A stretch of DNA of 64,000 nucleotides. It comes from Brevundimonas sp. (GTDB lineage: Bacteria > Pseudomonadota > Alphaproteobacteria > Caulobacterales > Caulobacteraceae). This document shows, one piece after another, positions 34,983 through 43,662 of the stretch. The position numbers and the translations under genes are program-made. Under the pieces are notes generated by a model. It did not search any database. It saw nothing but the letters and a program-made list of their open reading frames with translations, and was not told the origin of the DNA. Where the stretch lies: the NCBI RefSeq assembly GCF_013912065.1, contig NZ_JACESA010000007.1, positions 1-64,000 of the forward strand. Direction: 5' to 3'. Positions within the stretch are counted from its first letter, which is position 1; each line of letters opens with the position of its first letter.

Positions 34983-37139
34983 ATGGTTCGTTCGACCGGT
35001 CGTCTCGCTTACGCCGCCAGCATTCTGGCCCTGATGGCCGCCGCGCCTGCGACGGCGCAGGAGACGGCGGAGCTGGACGAGATCGTCGTCACGGGTTCGC
35101 AGGTGCGGCTGGCGCCCGCCTATGCCGGCGGTCAGGTGGCGCGGGGCGGGCGGGTCGGCCTGTTCGGCGTGCAGGACACGATGGACACGCCCTTCGCCTC
35201 GACCAGCTATACCGAGACCCTGATCCGCGACCAGCAGGCCCTGAGCATCGGCGACGTGCTGCAGAACGATCCGACCGTGCGGGTGTCCAAGGGGTTCGGC
35301 AACTTCCAGGAACTGTATGTCATCCGGGGCTTCCCGATCTATTCCGACGACATGACCTACAACGGTCTCTACGGCGTCCTGCCGCGCCAGTTCGTGGCGG
35401 CTGAGCTGGTCGAGCGGGTAGAGGTGTTTCGCGGGGCCACCGCCTTCCTGAACGGCGCTGCGCCGGGCGGCAGCGGGGTGGGCGGCGCCGTGAACCTGAC
35501 GCCGAAGCGCGCGCCCACTGATCCGCTGACCCGCGTAACGGCGGGCCTGTCGGGTCAGAGCGAAGTCTATCTGGCCGCAGACCTGGCCCGCCGCTTCGGC
35601 CAGAACGACCAGTACGGCGTGCGCCTGAACCTGGTCCGTCGCGACGGCGAGAGCGCGGTGGACGATCAGGACCGGGAACTGACGGTGGTCGGCCTGGGCC
35701 TGGACCGGCGCGGCGAACGGGCGCGGGTGTCGGCCGACTTCGGCTGGCAGGACAATCACATCGACGCGCCCCGTCCGACGGTGACGCCCAGCGGCGCTGT
35801 GCCCGCCGCACCTTCGGCCGACGCCAACTTCGCCCAGCCCTGGACCTATACGGACGAGCAGCAGCTGTTCGGCGCCGTCCGGGGCGAGATCGACCTGAAC
35901 GACGACGTCACCGCCTGGGTCGCCTTCGGCGGTCGCAACGGCAAGGAGGATAATGTCCTGGCCAACCCGACGGCCCAGGCCGATGGGACCCTGAGCGCCT
36001 ATCGGTTCGACAATGTGCGCGAGGACACGGTCTGGTCCGGCGACGTCGGGGTGCGAGCGGATCTGACGACCGGTCCGGTCGGTCACCGTCTGGTGGCCTC
36101 GGCCGCCCAGGTGCAGTTGCGATCCGAAAACGCCTACGCCTTCTCCAGCTTCTCCGGTTTCGCCAGCGACCTGTACAATCCGGTCGCAGTGACGGCCCCG
36201 ACGCCCGACTTCTTCGTCGGCGGCGATCTGGACGATCCGACGGTGACGGAGCGGGTCAAGAACACCAGTTTCGCCCTGGCTGACCGCCTGTCCTTCCTGG
36301 ACGGCCGACTACTGGCCACGGTGGGCGTGCGCTATCAGGAGATCGAGACGCGGTCGTATGACTATAACACCGGCGCCGTTCTGTCGGTCTACGAGAGCGA
36401 TGCGACGACCCCGGCCTTCGCCCTGGTCTACAAGCCCAGCGCCACGGTCTCGCTCTACGCCAACTACGCCGAGGCCCTGATCCCCGGCCAGATCGCGCCG
36501 GCGCTGAGCGGCGCGACCCCGGTCGAGAATGCGGGCGAAGTGTTGTCGCCGTTCCGGGGCGAACAGGCCGAAGTCGGGATCAAATACGACGGCGGCGGCT
36601 TCGGCGGGACGTTCAGCGTCTTCCGCACCACCCTGCCCAGCGCCTATGTCGAGGACAATGTCTTCGCCGCCAATGGCGAGCAGGAGAACCGGGGCGTGGA
36701 GGCCAGCGTCTATGGCGAGCTTTCGCCCGGCCTGCGCCTGCTGGGCGGCGTGACCTGGCTGGACGCCGAGTTGAAGCGCACGGCGGGCGGGACGATGGAC
36801 GGCAAGTCGCCCATCGGCGTGCCGGAATTCCAGGGCAATCTGAATCTCGAATGGGATGTGCCCCAGGTCGCCGGCCTGACGCTGGAAGGCCGGGTCGTCC
36901 ATACGGGCGGCCAGCCGGTCAGCGCCGACAACACGGTGGAGCTGGACGCCTGGACCCGGTTCGACGCCGGTGTCCGCTACGCCTTCGAGGCTAGCGGTCG
37001 TCCGATGACGGTCCGGGCGCGGGTCGAGAACGTCGCGGACGAGGACCAGTGGGTCGCGGTCGGCGGCTATCCGGGCGCCAACTATCTGACCCTCGGCGCG
37101 CCGCGGACCCTGTCGCTGTCGATCTCGGCGGAATTCTGA
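34983..37139 (+). CDS. TonB-dependent siderophore receptor
   Basis: A 718-residue outer-membrane receptor. The signal peptide ends near APATAQE and is followed by the TonB box DEIVVTG. The plug contains SIGDVLQNDPTVRVSKGFGNFQELYVIRGF, LPRQFVAAELVERVEVFRGATAFLNGAAPGGSGVGGAVNL, the pattern of ferric-siderophore receptors (FhuA/FpvA group). The barrel ends in SISAEF. No STN domain is present. The start at 34983 opens the signal peptide; an in-frame extension to 34863 would cross the upstream repeats. The PepSY gene follows after 20 bases, as is common for ferric-siderophore uptake loci. Confidence 0.92.
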   Translation: MVRSTGRLAYAASILALMAAAPATAQETAELDEIVVTGSQVRLAPAYAGGQVARGGRVGLFGVQDTMDTPFASTSYTETLIRDQQALSIGDVLQNDPTVRVSKGFGNFQELYVIRGFPIYSDDMTYNGLYGVLPRQFVAAELVERVEVFRGATAFLNGAAPGGSGVGGAVNLTPKRAPTDPLTRVTAGLSGQSEVYLAADLARRFGQNDQYGVRLNLVRRDGESAVDDQDRELTVVGLGLDRRGERARVSADFGWQDNHIDAPRPTVTPSGAVPAAPSADANFAQPWTYTDEQQLFGAVRGEIDLNDDVTAWVAFGGRNGKEDNVLANPTAQADGTLSAYRFDNVREDTVWSGDVGVRADLTTGPVGHRLVASAAQVQLRSENAYAFSSFSGFASDLYNPVAVTAPTPDFFVGGDLDDPTVTERVKNTSFALADRLSFLDGRLLATVGVRYQEIETRSYDYNTGAVLSVYESDATTPAFALVYKPSATVSLYANYAEALIPGQIAPALSGATPVENAGEVLSPFRGEQAEVGIKYDGGGFGGTFSVFRTTLPSAYVEDNVFAANGEQENRGVEASVYGELSPGLRLLGGVTWLDAELKRTAGGTMDGKSPIGVPEFQGNLNLEWDVPQVAGLTLEGRVVHTGGQPVSADNTVELDAWTRFDAGVRYAFEASGRPMTVRARVENVADEDQWVAVGGYPGANYLTLGAPRTLSLSISAEF

Positions 37140-37159
37140 GCCGGGACTGGCAGCCGTCG

Positions 37160-38251
37160 ATGCACGCCCGAACGATCCGCGCCTGGTCCTGGACGCACAA
37201 ATGGTCGAGCCTGGTCTCCACGCTCTTCCTTTTGATGCTGTGCGTTACCGGGCTGCCGCTCGTGTTCAGCCACGAGATCGAGGATGTGCTGCTGGAACAG
37301 GCCTGGACGCCGGCCGATCCTGACGGCCCGGGCCTGAACCTGGACCAGGTCCTGGCCGCCGCCCTGGCGCGGCATCCGGGCGAGGTTCCGGCCTTCATGA
37401 GTTTCGACGAAGATCGGCCGGTGGTGAACGTCACCAGCGTCGATCCGAACGGACCGGCCGGCCGCTACAGTTTCGAACCGATCGACCGGACCAGTGGCCA
37501 GGTCGCGCCGCCGGTGGCGGGGCATCCGGTGCTGGAGTTCCTGCTGCAACTCCACACCGACATGTTCCTGGGCCTGCCGGGGATGCTGTTCCTGGGGGCC
37601 ATGGGGCTGATGCTGGTCACGGCGGTGGTGTCGGGGGTGGTGCTGTATGCACCTTTCATGCGCCGCCTGCCGTTCGGCACGGTCAGGGCCAGACAGTCGG
37701 CGCGGACGCGCTGGCTGGACTATCATAATCTGCTGGGGATCGTGACGGCTGCCTGGGTGCTGGTCGTCGGGCTGACGGGGGTGGTCAACACCTTGGCGAC
37801 GCCGATCCTGGCCTATTGGAAAAGCACCGCCCTGAAGGAGCTGACAGCCGCCTACGAGGCGCCGGTCCCCATGGGTCAGAGGGCGTCGCTGGACGCGGCG
37901 GTCGCACGGGCAAGACAGGCCCTGCCGGGAATGAAGCTGCAGTTCGTGGCCTTTCCGGGGACCGACTATTCGACCGACCACCACTATGCCGTCTTCTTCC
38001 ACGGCGACACGCCGCTGACGACCCACCTGACTACCCCGGCCCTGATCGACGCCCGTACCGGCGAGCTGGCGGCGGTGGCGCCGACGCCCTGGTATGTGAA
38101 GGCCCTGTCCTTGTCCCAGCCGCTGCATTTCGGCGACTACGGCGGCCTGGGGCTGAAGATCCTGTGGGCCCTGCTGGACCTGGCGACCATCGTCATCCTG
38201 GGCTCCGGCCTCTACCTGTGGTTGGGCAAGGGACGGCGGAAGGTCGGATGA
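37160..38251 (+). CDS. PepSY-associated TM-helix protein (ferric-siderophore reductase-like)
   Basis: A 363-residue inner-membrane protein. The first helix (WSSLVSTLFLLMLCVTGLPLVF) with its WTHKWSS lead, and later helices at about residues 155-180, 200-225 and 330-355, are those of PepSY_TM proteins. Conserved His residues in HEIED, LHTD and DYHN could bind haem. Such proteins often sit beside siderophore receptors and are thought to reduce or release iron in the periplasm. It forms an operon with the receptor and the 60-residue protein after it. Confidence 0.85.
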   Translation: MHARTIRAWSWTHKWSSLVSTLFLLMLCVTGLPLVFSHEIEDVLLEQAWTPADPDGPGLNLDQVLAAALARHPGEVPAFMSFDEDRPVVNVTSVDPNGPAGRYSFEPIDRTSGQVAPPVAGHPVLEFLLQLHTDMFLGLPGMLFLGAMGLMLVTAVVSGVVLYAPFMRRLPFGTVRARQSARTRWLDYHNLLGIVTAAWVLVVGLTGVVNTLATPILAYWKSTALKELTAAYEAPVPMGQRASLDAAVARARQALPGMKLQFVAFPGTDYSTDHHYAVFFHGDTPLTTHLTTPALIDARTGELAAVAPTPWYVKALSLSQPLHFGDYGGLGLKILWALLDLATIVILGSGLYLWLGKGRRKVG

Positions 38252-38430
38252 ACCGCAAGCGCCTCAGTCTCTGGGCCGTCTTCCGCGCGCCGATCCTGTT
38301 GTTCGTCCTCAGTCTCACCGGACTGATCGGCGCCTTGCTGCAGGATGGCGCATGGGACGGGGCTTATTCGGCGCTGCTGGCGTCGACCGTGGTCGTGACC
38401 GTCTGGGCCCTGATCCGGCGCCGACGGTGA
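38248..38430 (+). CDS. 60-residue membrane protein of the siderophore operon
   Basis: A tiny protein with two likely helices (FRAPILLFVLSLTGLIGALL and AYSALLASTVVVTVWALI) and arginine-rich ends. Its ATG overlaps the PepSY stop in an ATGA, so it is translated with that gene. The function is unknown; I infer a role with the PepSY protein in iron uptake from position alone. Confidence 0.75.
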   Translation: MNRKRLSLWAVFRAPILLFVLSLTGLIGALLQDGAWDGAYSALLASTVVVTVWALIRRRR

Positions 38431-38436
38431 TCGGCG

Positions 38437-38823
38437 TCAGATCGAGAAGCTGACGCCGCAGCCGCAGCTGGACGCGGCGTTCGGATTGCGGACCGCGAAC
38501 TGGGCGCCGGCCAGTTCGTCGACATAGGCGATCTCGGAATTCTTCAGGAAGGGGACCGAGACCGGGTCGATCAGGGCCGTCTGGCCATCCGCTTCGATGC
38601 GCAGGTCGTCGTCTTCGGCCGTCTCGACCAGTTCGAACCGGTACTGGAAGCCCGAGCAGCCGCCGCCGTCGACGGCGACGCGCAGCATCAGGGCCTTGCC
38701 CTCGGCCGCGCCCAACTTCGCCAGCCGCTTGGCGGCGCTGGCGGCCAGGACGATGCCTTCCGGCGCGCGCGAGGCGACGCTGAAGGCGGGTGTGGACGGT
38801 TCTGTGGATTGGACGGTGCTCAC
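38437..38823 (-). CDS. erpA: iron-sulphur cluster insertion protein, A-type (ErpA/IscA)
   Basis: A 128-residue A-type carrier that delivers iron-sulphur clusters to target enzymes. The three ligand cysteines are Cys56 (GGGCSGFQY) and Cys120/Cys122 (SSCGCGVSFSI). The N-terminal 25 residues are an unconserved extension. The ErpA rather than IscA assignment rests on the absence of isc genes nearby and is tentative. It is divergent from dgt with a 62-base gap, an arrangement common in this lineage. Confidence 0.9.
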   Translation of the reverse strand: MSTVQSTEPSTPAFSVASRAPEGIVLAASAAKRLAKLGAAEGKALMLRVAVDGGGCSGFQYRFELVETAEDDDLRIEADGQTALIDPVSVPFLKNSEIAYVDELAGAQFAVRNPNAASSCGCGVSFSI

Positions 38824-38885
38824 GCCTGTCTATATGAGGCGCGAGCGGGCGTTCGCAAAGGCCCGGATGCGTCAAAGTTGATGAC

Positions 38886-40076
38886 TTGAGCCAGACAGAC
38901 CTCTCCCCCTACGCCGAACGGGCCGACCTGACCAAGGGACGTCGCTTCTTCGAGCCGCCCAGCCGGACCCGGACCGCCTTCGCGCGCGACCGCGACCGCA
39001 TCATCCACGCCACCGCCTTTCGTCGGCTGAAGGAGAAGACCCAGGTCTTCGTCGCCCATGAAGGCGATCATTACCGCACCCGCCTGACCCATTCGCTGGA
39101 GGTGGCCCAGATCGCGCGGTCGCTGGCCCATGCGCTGAGGCTGGATGACGACCTGGCCGAGACCATCGCCCTGGCCCACGACCTGGGCCACCCGCCCTTC
39201 GCCCACGCCGGCGAGGACGAGCTGGTCATACAGATGGCCGACCACGGCGGCTTCGATCACAATGTCCAGAGCTTCCGCGTCGTGACCGAGCTGGAGAACC
39301 GCTATCCGCAGTTCGATGGGCTGAACCTGAGCTGGGAGACGGTCGAGGGGGTCATCAAGCACAATGGTCCGGTGGCCCACCGGCTGGACGAGCCGGCCTG
39401 GTCGGTGGTTCGTCCGTACCGAACGGACGGGGAGGCGGGCTGGGACCTGCGGCTGGGGACGTTCGCTTCGCTGGAGGCCCAGTGCGCGGCCATCGCCGAC
39501 GACATCGCCTACAACAACCACGACGTCGATGACGGGGTGCAGGCTGGGTTGATCACCCTTCAAGACCTGGATCAGGTGCCGCTGATCGGACCGATGCTGG
39601 CCGAGGTGCGGCGCGACTGGCCCGCCATCGACGACCGGATGCTGAGGATCGAGGCCGTGCGGCGGATGATCGGGGTCATGGTCGAGGACGTTCTGGCCGA
39701 GACGGCGCGGCGTCTGGAAGAGGACCGCATCGGTTCGCCCGAGGACGTGCGCACGGCGACGCGGACGCTGGTGGACTTCTCGCGACCGATGCACGCCGAT
39801 CTGGCGATCCTACGCAAATTCCTGTTCGAACGGATGTACCGTCACTACCGGGTCAACCGGACACGCAGCCAGGCGCGGCGGGTGCTGTCGCAGTTGTTCG
39901 AGCTGTTCATGGCCGAGCCGGAGGTGATGCCGCCCGAATGGGGCCAGCCTGCGGCGACCGAGGACCGGACCCTGAGGGCGCGGGCTGTCTGCGACTATAT
40001 CGCCGGCATGACCGACCGCTACGCCATAGAAGTCCACCAGAAACTGTTCAGCCTCGACCTGGCCCTCGATCTGTGA
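38886..40076 (+). CDS. dgt: deoxyguanosinetriphosphate triphosphohydrolase-like protein
   Basis: A 396-residue HD-domain dNTP triphosphohydrolase that lowers dNTP pools. Metal ligands are His69 (RLTHSLEV), His98-Asp99 (AHDLGHPPF) and a downstream Asp. The [22 protein letters not shown] opening is standard. The start appears to be a TTG at 38886, since no in-frame ATG lies nearby. It precedes the SPOR-nagZ-scpAB run. Confidence 0.92.
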   Translation: MSQTDLSPYAERADLTKGRRFFEPPSRTRTAFARDRDRIIHATAFRRLKEKTQVFVAHEGDHYRTRLTHSLEVAQIARSLAHALRLDDDLAETIALAHDLGHPPFAHAGEDELVIQMADHGGFDHNVQSFRVVTELENRYPQFDGLNLSWETVEGVIKHNGPVAHRLDEPAWSVVRPYRTDGEAGWDLRLGTFASLEAQCAAIADDIAYNNHDVDDGVQAGLITLQDLDQVPLIGPMLAEVRRDWPAIDDRMLRIEAVRRMIGVMVEDVLAETARRLEEDRIGSPEDVRTATRTLVDFSRPMHADLAILRKFLFERMYRHYRVNRTRSQARRVLSQLFELFMAEPEVMPPEWGQPAATEDRTLRARAVCDYIAGMTDRYAIEVHQKLFSLDLALDL

Positions 40077-40156
40077 TTCGAAAGACGGCGGAGGGGCGTT
40101 AAACTAATCGTTCGGCGCGCCGATTCGCAGCGCCGGTCAGACGGCGGAGCGCGACC

Positions 40157-40909
40157 ATGTCTTTCGATGACGACAACCGACCGGGGCAGGGCGCCTATAC
40201 GCCGCCGACCGACGACGACCTGCCGTTCCGGCGCAACAGCTATGACGCGCGCAGCGGCCGCAATGTCGGCTCTGGCGGTGGCAAGGCGCCGCCCGTGACC
40301 CTGATCGTCAGCGGCGTGGTGCTGCTGCTGCTGATCGTGGCCGTGATCTTCTTCTACCGGTCGGGCATGCGCGCCTCGACCGACGCGCCGCCAGCCGTGG
40401 GTCAGCCTGTCGGCGAGATGAAGTCGGCGGCGCCCGTCGACGCCCAGCCGGTCGATCCAGCCGCGGGCGTACGTGTGTATCGCGACGAGGCCGAGACGAC
40501 CGACGCCCCCGTCACCTTCACCCCGCCGCCGGAAGCGCCTCAACCCCGCCCGGCCGCCCCGCCGACCGCCGCCCCGTCGGGGGAGGGCCTGCCGCCCGCA
40601 GCCAAGGCCCCGACGCCGGCCCCGACGCCTGCGCCCGCCGCCGCCCCTGCGGCGTCTGCCTCGACCTCGGGTTCGTCCTCGGTTCAGATCGGCGCCTTCT
40701 CGTCGACCGAGATCGCCGATCGTGAATACGCCGCGGTCGCCGGCCGGTTCGGCCAATATGCGTCCGGCGCCCAGAAACGGGTGACCGAAGTCACCTCGTC
40801 CAGCGGTTCGACCCTTTACCGCACCACCTTCACCGGCCTGTCGCGCGAGCGGGCGGTCGCCTTCTGCGACGCGCTGAAGGCCGCCGGTCGGGACTGTATC
40901 GTTCGGTGA
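40157..40909 (+). CDS. SPOR-domain cell-envelope protein
   Basis: A 250-residue type II membrane protein. A single helix at about residues 47-67 (VTLIVSGVVLLLLIVAVIFFY) anchors it. It is followed by a long proline/alanine-rich linker (residues 75-170) and a C-terminal SPOR domain (SVQIGAFSSTEIADREYAAVAGRF). SPOR domains bind denuded glycan at the division septum. It overlaps nagZ by four bases, which ties septal peptidoglycan binding to peptidoglycan recycling. Confidence 0.88.
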   Translation: MSFDDDNRPGQGAYTPPTDDDLPFRRNSYDARSGRNVGSGGGKAPPVTLIVSGVVLLLLIVAVIFFYRSGMRASTDAPPAVGQPVGEMKSAAPVDAQPVDPAAGVRVYRDEAETTDAPVTFTPPPEAPQPRPAAPPTAAPSGEGLPPAAKAPTPAPTPAPAAAPAASASTSGSSSVQIGAFSSTEIADREYAAVAGRFGQYASGAQKRVTEVTSSSGSTLYRTTFTGLSRERAVAFCDALKAAGRDCIVR

Positions 40910-41955
40910 CATCCGCCGCGATCTACGGCTGCGCCGGTTATCGGCTGAGCGAGGACGAACGGGCCTTCTTCGCCGAGGCGCGGCCGTGGGGCTTCGTCCT
41001 GTTCCGGCGAAACATCGACACGCCGGAGCAGGTGCGGGCGCTCACCGACGAAATGCGGGCCGCCATCGGCGATCCCGAAGCGCCGATCCTGATCGATCAG
41101 GAGGGCGGACGGGTCCAGCGGATGGGGCCGCCGCACTGGCCCAAATACCCGCCGGGCGACGCCTATTTGAAGGCGTCGAACGACCCGATGGAGGCCCGTG
41201 AACTGACGCGGCTGGGCGCGCGGCTGATGGCGCATGACCTGAAGGAGGTCGGGATCAACGTCGATCTCGTGCCGGTGCTGGACGTGCCGGTGTCCGGCGC
41301 TCACGACATCGTCGGCGACCGCGCCTACGGTCAGGATCCGGCGACGGTGGCCATGCTGGGGCGAGCGGCGGCCGAGGGGCTGCTGGCGGGCGGGGTCCTG
41401 CCCTGTATCAAACACATGCCCGGCCATGGACGGGCCTTTGCCGACAGCCACAAGGACCTGCCGACCGTCCACGCCGATTTCGACACCCTGGACGGCTGGG
41501 ATTTCGCGCCGTTCAAGGCCTTGTCGGACATGCCCTGGGCCATGACGGCGCACATCGTCTTCACCGCCGTGGACAGGAAGCGGCCCGCGACCCAGTCGAA
41601 GAAGGCGGTGAAGATGATGCGCGGGCATCTGGGCTTCGCCGGCCTGATCATGACCGACGACCTGTCGATGCAGGCGCTGAGCGGCAACCTTGGCGAGCGG
41701 GCGCATCAGTCATTGAAGGCGGGGTGCGACATCGTCCTGCACTGCAACGGCGACATGGCCGAGATGCGGGCGGTGGCCGAGGCGTCCGGCAAGCTGAAGG
41801 GCAAGGCCAGGACGCGGGCAGAGGCGGCGATGGCGCGGATCGTGCGGGCGCCCGAACCGCTGGACGTCACGGCGGCCCATGCGCGCTTCTTCCAGGCCAT
41901 GAGCGGCAAGATCGACGCGGCCCAGGGCCCGGACGTGGGGGAGGCGCAGGCGTGA
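40906..41955 (+). CDS. nagZ: beta-N-acetylhexosaminidase
   Basis: A 349-residue family 3 glycoside hydrolase. It removes N-acetylglucosamine from muropeptides in peptidoglycan recycling. The key motif CIKHMPGHGRAFADSHKDLP carries the catalytic His-Asp pair, and LIMTDDLSM carries the nucleophile Asp. The start is a GTG that overlaps the SPOR stop as GTGA. Its own stop overlaps the scpA GTG in the same way. Confidence 0.94.
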   Translation: MTSAAIYGCAGYRLSEDERAFFAEARPWGFVLFRRNIDTPEQVRALTDEMRAAIGDPEAPILIDQEGGRVQRMGPPHWPKYPPGDAYLKASNDPMEARELTRLGARLMAHDLKEVGINVDLVPVLDVPVSGAHDIVGDRAYGQDPATVAMLGRAAAEGLLAGGVLPCIKHMPGHGRAFADSHKDLPTVHADFDTLDGWDFAPFKALSDMPWAMTAHIVFTAVDRKRPATQSKKAVKMMRGHLGFAGLIMTDDLSMQALSGNLGERAHQSLKAGCDIVLHCNGDMAEMRAVAEASGKLKGKARTRAEAAMARIVRAPEPLDVTAAHARFFQAMSGKIDAAQGPDVGEAQA

Positions 41956-42770
41956 CGGAGGCCTTCCAGCCGAACCTCGACTTCAACGCCGAGGAGGTCG
42001 AGGAGCGGGAGGCGTTCGTCGTCGATCTGGACGGCTATGAAGGGCCGCTGCACGTCCTGCTGGCCCTGGCGCGGACGCAGAAGGTCGACCTGCTGAAACT
42101 GTCGATCACCCAGTTGGCGGAACAGTATCTGGCCTTCGTGCACGAGGCGCGGCGGCGCAACTTCGCCCTGGCGGCGGACTATCTCGTGATGGCGTCCTGG
42201 CTGGCCTATCTGAAGTCGCGGCTGCTGCTGCCCCGCACCGAGAAGGGCAAGGGCGACGAACCGCCGGCCGAGGCCATGGCCGCGGCCCTGGCCTTCCGAC
42301 TGCAGAAGCTGGAGGCCATGCGCAAGGCGGTCGAACAGCTGATGGCCCGGCCCCAGTTGAAGCGCGATGTCTTCACGCGGGGCGATCCCGAGGCGACGGT
42401 TATCACCCCGTCCGACCGGATCGACGCCAGCCTGTACGAGCTGATGAGCGCCTATGTGACCCAGCGTCGGCGCGAAGAATCGCGGCGCTATTCCCCCGGC
42501 CAGCGGGTCGAGGCCTTCCCGCTGGAAGCCGCGCGCGACTGGCTGCGCGAGGTCATGCCGAAACTGGCGGACTGGACCCCGCTGGACCAGGTCGCGCCCC
42601 ATCGCGAGACCGAGGACGGCCCCAGCCAGGCCAGCTACACCGCCTCGACCCTGTCGGCGGGCCTGGAACTGGTGAAGGAGGGGGCGATGGAGATCCGTCA
42701 GACGGCGCCGTTTGCGGACCTCTATCTGAAACGGCGTGGAGGCGGGCATCCGCTGGAGCTGACGCCGTGA
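41952..42770 (+). CDS. scpA: segregation and condensation protein A
   Basis: A 272-residue kleisin subunit of the Smc-ScpAB condensin. The N-terminal FVVDLDGYEGPLHVLLALARTQKVDLLKLSITQLAEQYL binds the Smc neck. The C-terminal winged helix (GAMEIRQTAPFADLYLKRR) binds the Smc head. The start is the GTG at 41952, in GTGA overlap with nagZ. A longer reading frame upstream is antifunctional overlap with nagZ. A repeat element separates it from scpB. Confidence 0.94.
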   Translation: MTEAFQPNLDFNAEEVEEREAFVVDLDGYEGPLHVLLALARTQKVDLLKLSITQLAEQYLAFVHEARRRNFALAADYLVMASWLAYLKSRLLLPRTEKGKGDEPPAEAMAAALAFRLQKLEAMRKAVEQLMARPQLKRDVFTRGDPEATVITPSDRIDASLYELMSAYVTQRRREESRRYSPGQRVEAFPLEAARDWLREVMPKLADWTPLDQVAPHRETEDGPSQASYTASTLSAGLELVKEGAMEIRQTAPFADLYLKRRGGGHPLELTP

Positions 42771-42799
42771 GGATTGGGCCTTTTCACTCTTCTCAGTCC

Positions 42800-42905
42800 G
42801 TAATCCCAAGGCCTGTCCCTGGGATCCATACGGCCGGTGTCGGGCAGGGGCGCACCCTCGGAAACACCGGGCATATGGATCCTCGCCACAAGGGCGAGGA
42901 TGACG
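42800..42905. repeat. double-hairpin intergenic repeat, copy 1
   Basis: A roughly 106-bp element between scpA and scpB. Each end is itself a hairpin: ATCCCAAGG with CCCTGGGAT on the left, and ATCCTCGCC with GGCGAGGAT on the right. The centre has CGGTGT and GGAAACACCGG. It is related to copies at 52011-52120 and 55574-55680. It is the most diverged copy on its left side. Confidence 0.8.
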
Positions 42906-42929
42906 TTGTGGTGGTGCGAGGCGCGGCTC

Positions 42930-43589
42930 ATGTCTGACCTCTCCTTCCAACCCGACGAGGGCGAGATCGAACGGCGGGTCGAGGCCCTGCTGTTCGCCGC
43001 CGCCGGACCTCTGTCGGCCGCCGAGATGGCCGCGCGCCTGCCCGAAGGCTGCGATGTGGCGCGGGCCATATCGGGCCTGCGCGCCCGCTATGAGGGGCGG
43101 GGAGTGGAGCTGGAATGCGTCGCCGACCGCTGGCGGTTCCGCACGGCGCCGGACCTGGCCTTCATGATGACCGAGGAGCGCGAGGAGCCGCGCCGCCTGT
43201 CCAGGGCGGCGCTGGAGACCCTGGCCATCATCGCCTATCACCAGCCCGTCACCCGCGCCGAGATCGAGAGCGTGCGCGGCGTCAGTCTGTCCAAGGGAAC
43301 TCTGGACCTGCTGCTGGAGATGGGGTTCGTGCGGTTGCGCGGTCGGCGGCGGACGCCCGGCCGGCCGGTGACCTACGCCACGGCCGACCGGTTCCTGGAG
43401 CATTTCGGCCTGGCGACCCTGTACGATCTACCTGGCGTGCAGGAGATGAAGGCTGCGGGGCTGCTGGACCTGTCGCTGCCGGTCGGTTTCGAACTGCCGG
43501 ATCCCGGCCGAAGCCTCGATATAGAAGACGAGCTAGCCCCGAGCGAAGATGAGGCGCCTGAATTCGCCCAGGACTTCGTGGGCGACTAA
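42930..43589 (+). CDS. scpB: segregation and condensation protein B
   Basis: A 219-residue kleisin-interacting winged-helix protein of the Smc-ScpAB complex. VEALLFAAAGPLSAAEMAARLP and LETLAIIAYHQPVTRAEIESVRGVS are the family blocks, followed by GRPVTYATADRFLEHFGL. The start at 42930 is the natural one; an in-frame extension to 42837 would encode the right half of the upstream repeat. The acidic tail after residue 190 is variable in the family. Confidence 0.94.
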   Translation: MSDLSFQPDEGEIERRVEALLFAAAGPLSAAEMAARLPEGCDVARAISGLRARYEGRGVELECVADRWRFRTAPDLAFMMTEEREEPRRLSRAALETLAIIAYHQPVTRAEIESVRGVSLSKGTLDLLLEMGFVRLRGRRRTPGRPVTYATADRFLEHFGLATLYDLPGVQEMKAAGLLDLSLPVGFELPDPGRSLDIEDELAPSEDEAPEFAQDFVGD

Positions 43590-43662
43590 GGAAAAGCCCG
43601 TACGGTCTGTTTAGCAAGCCTTAGACGGTCCCCTCGTTAGGTTGAGAGAAGGGGGTGGTCGC

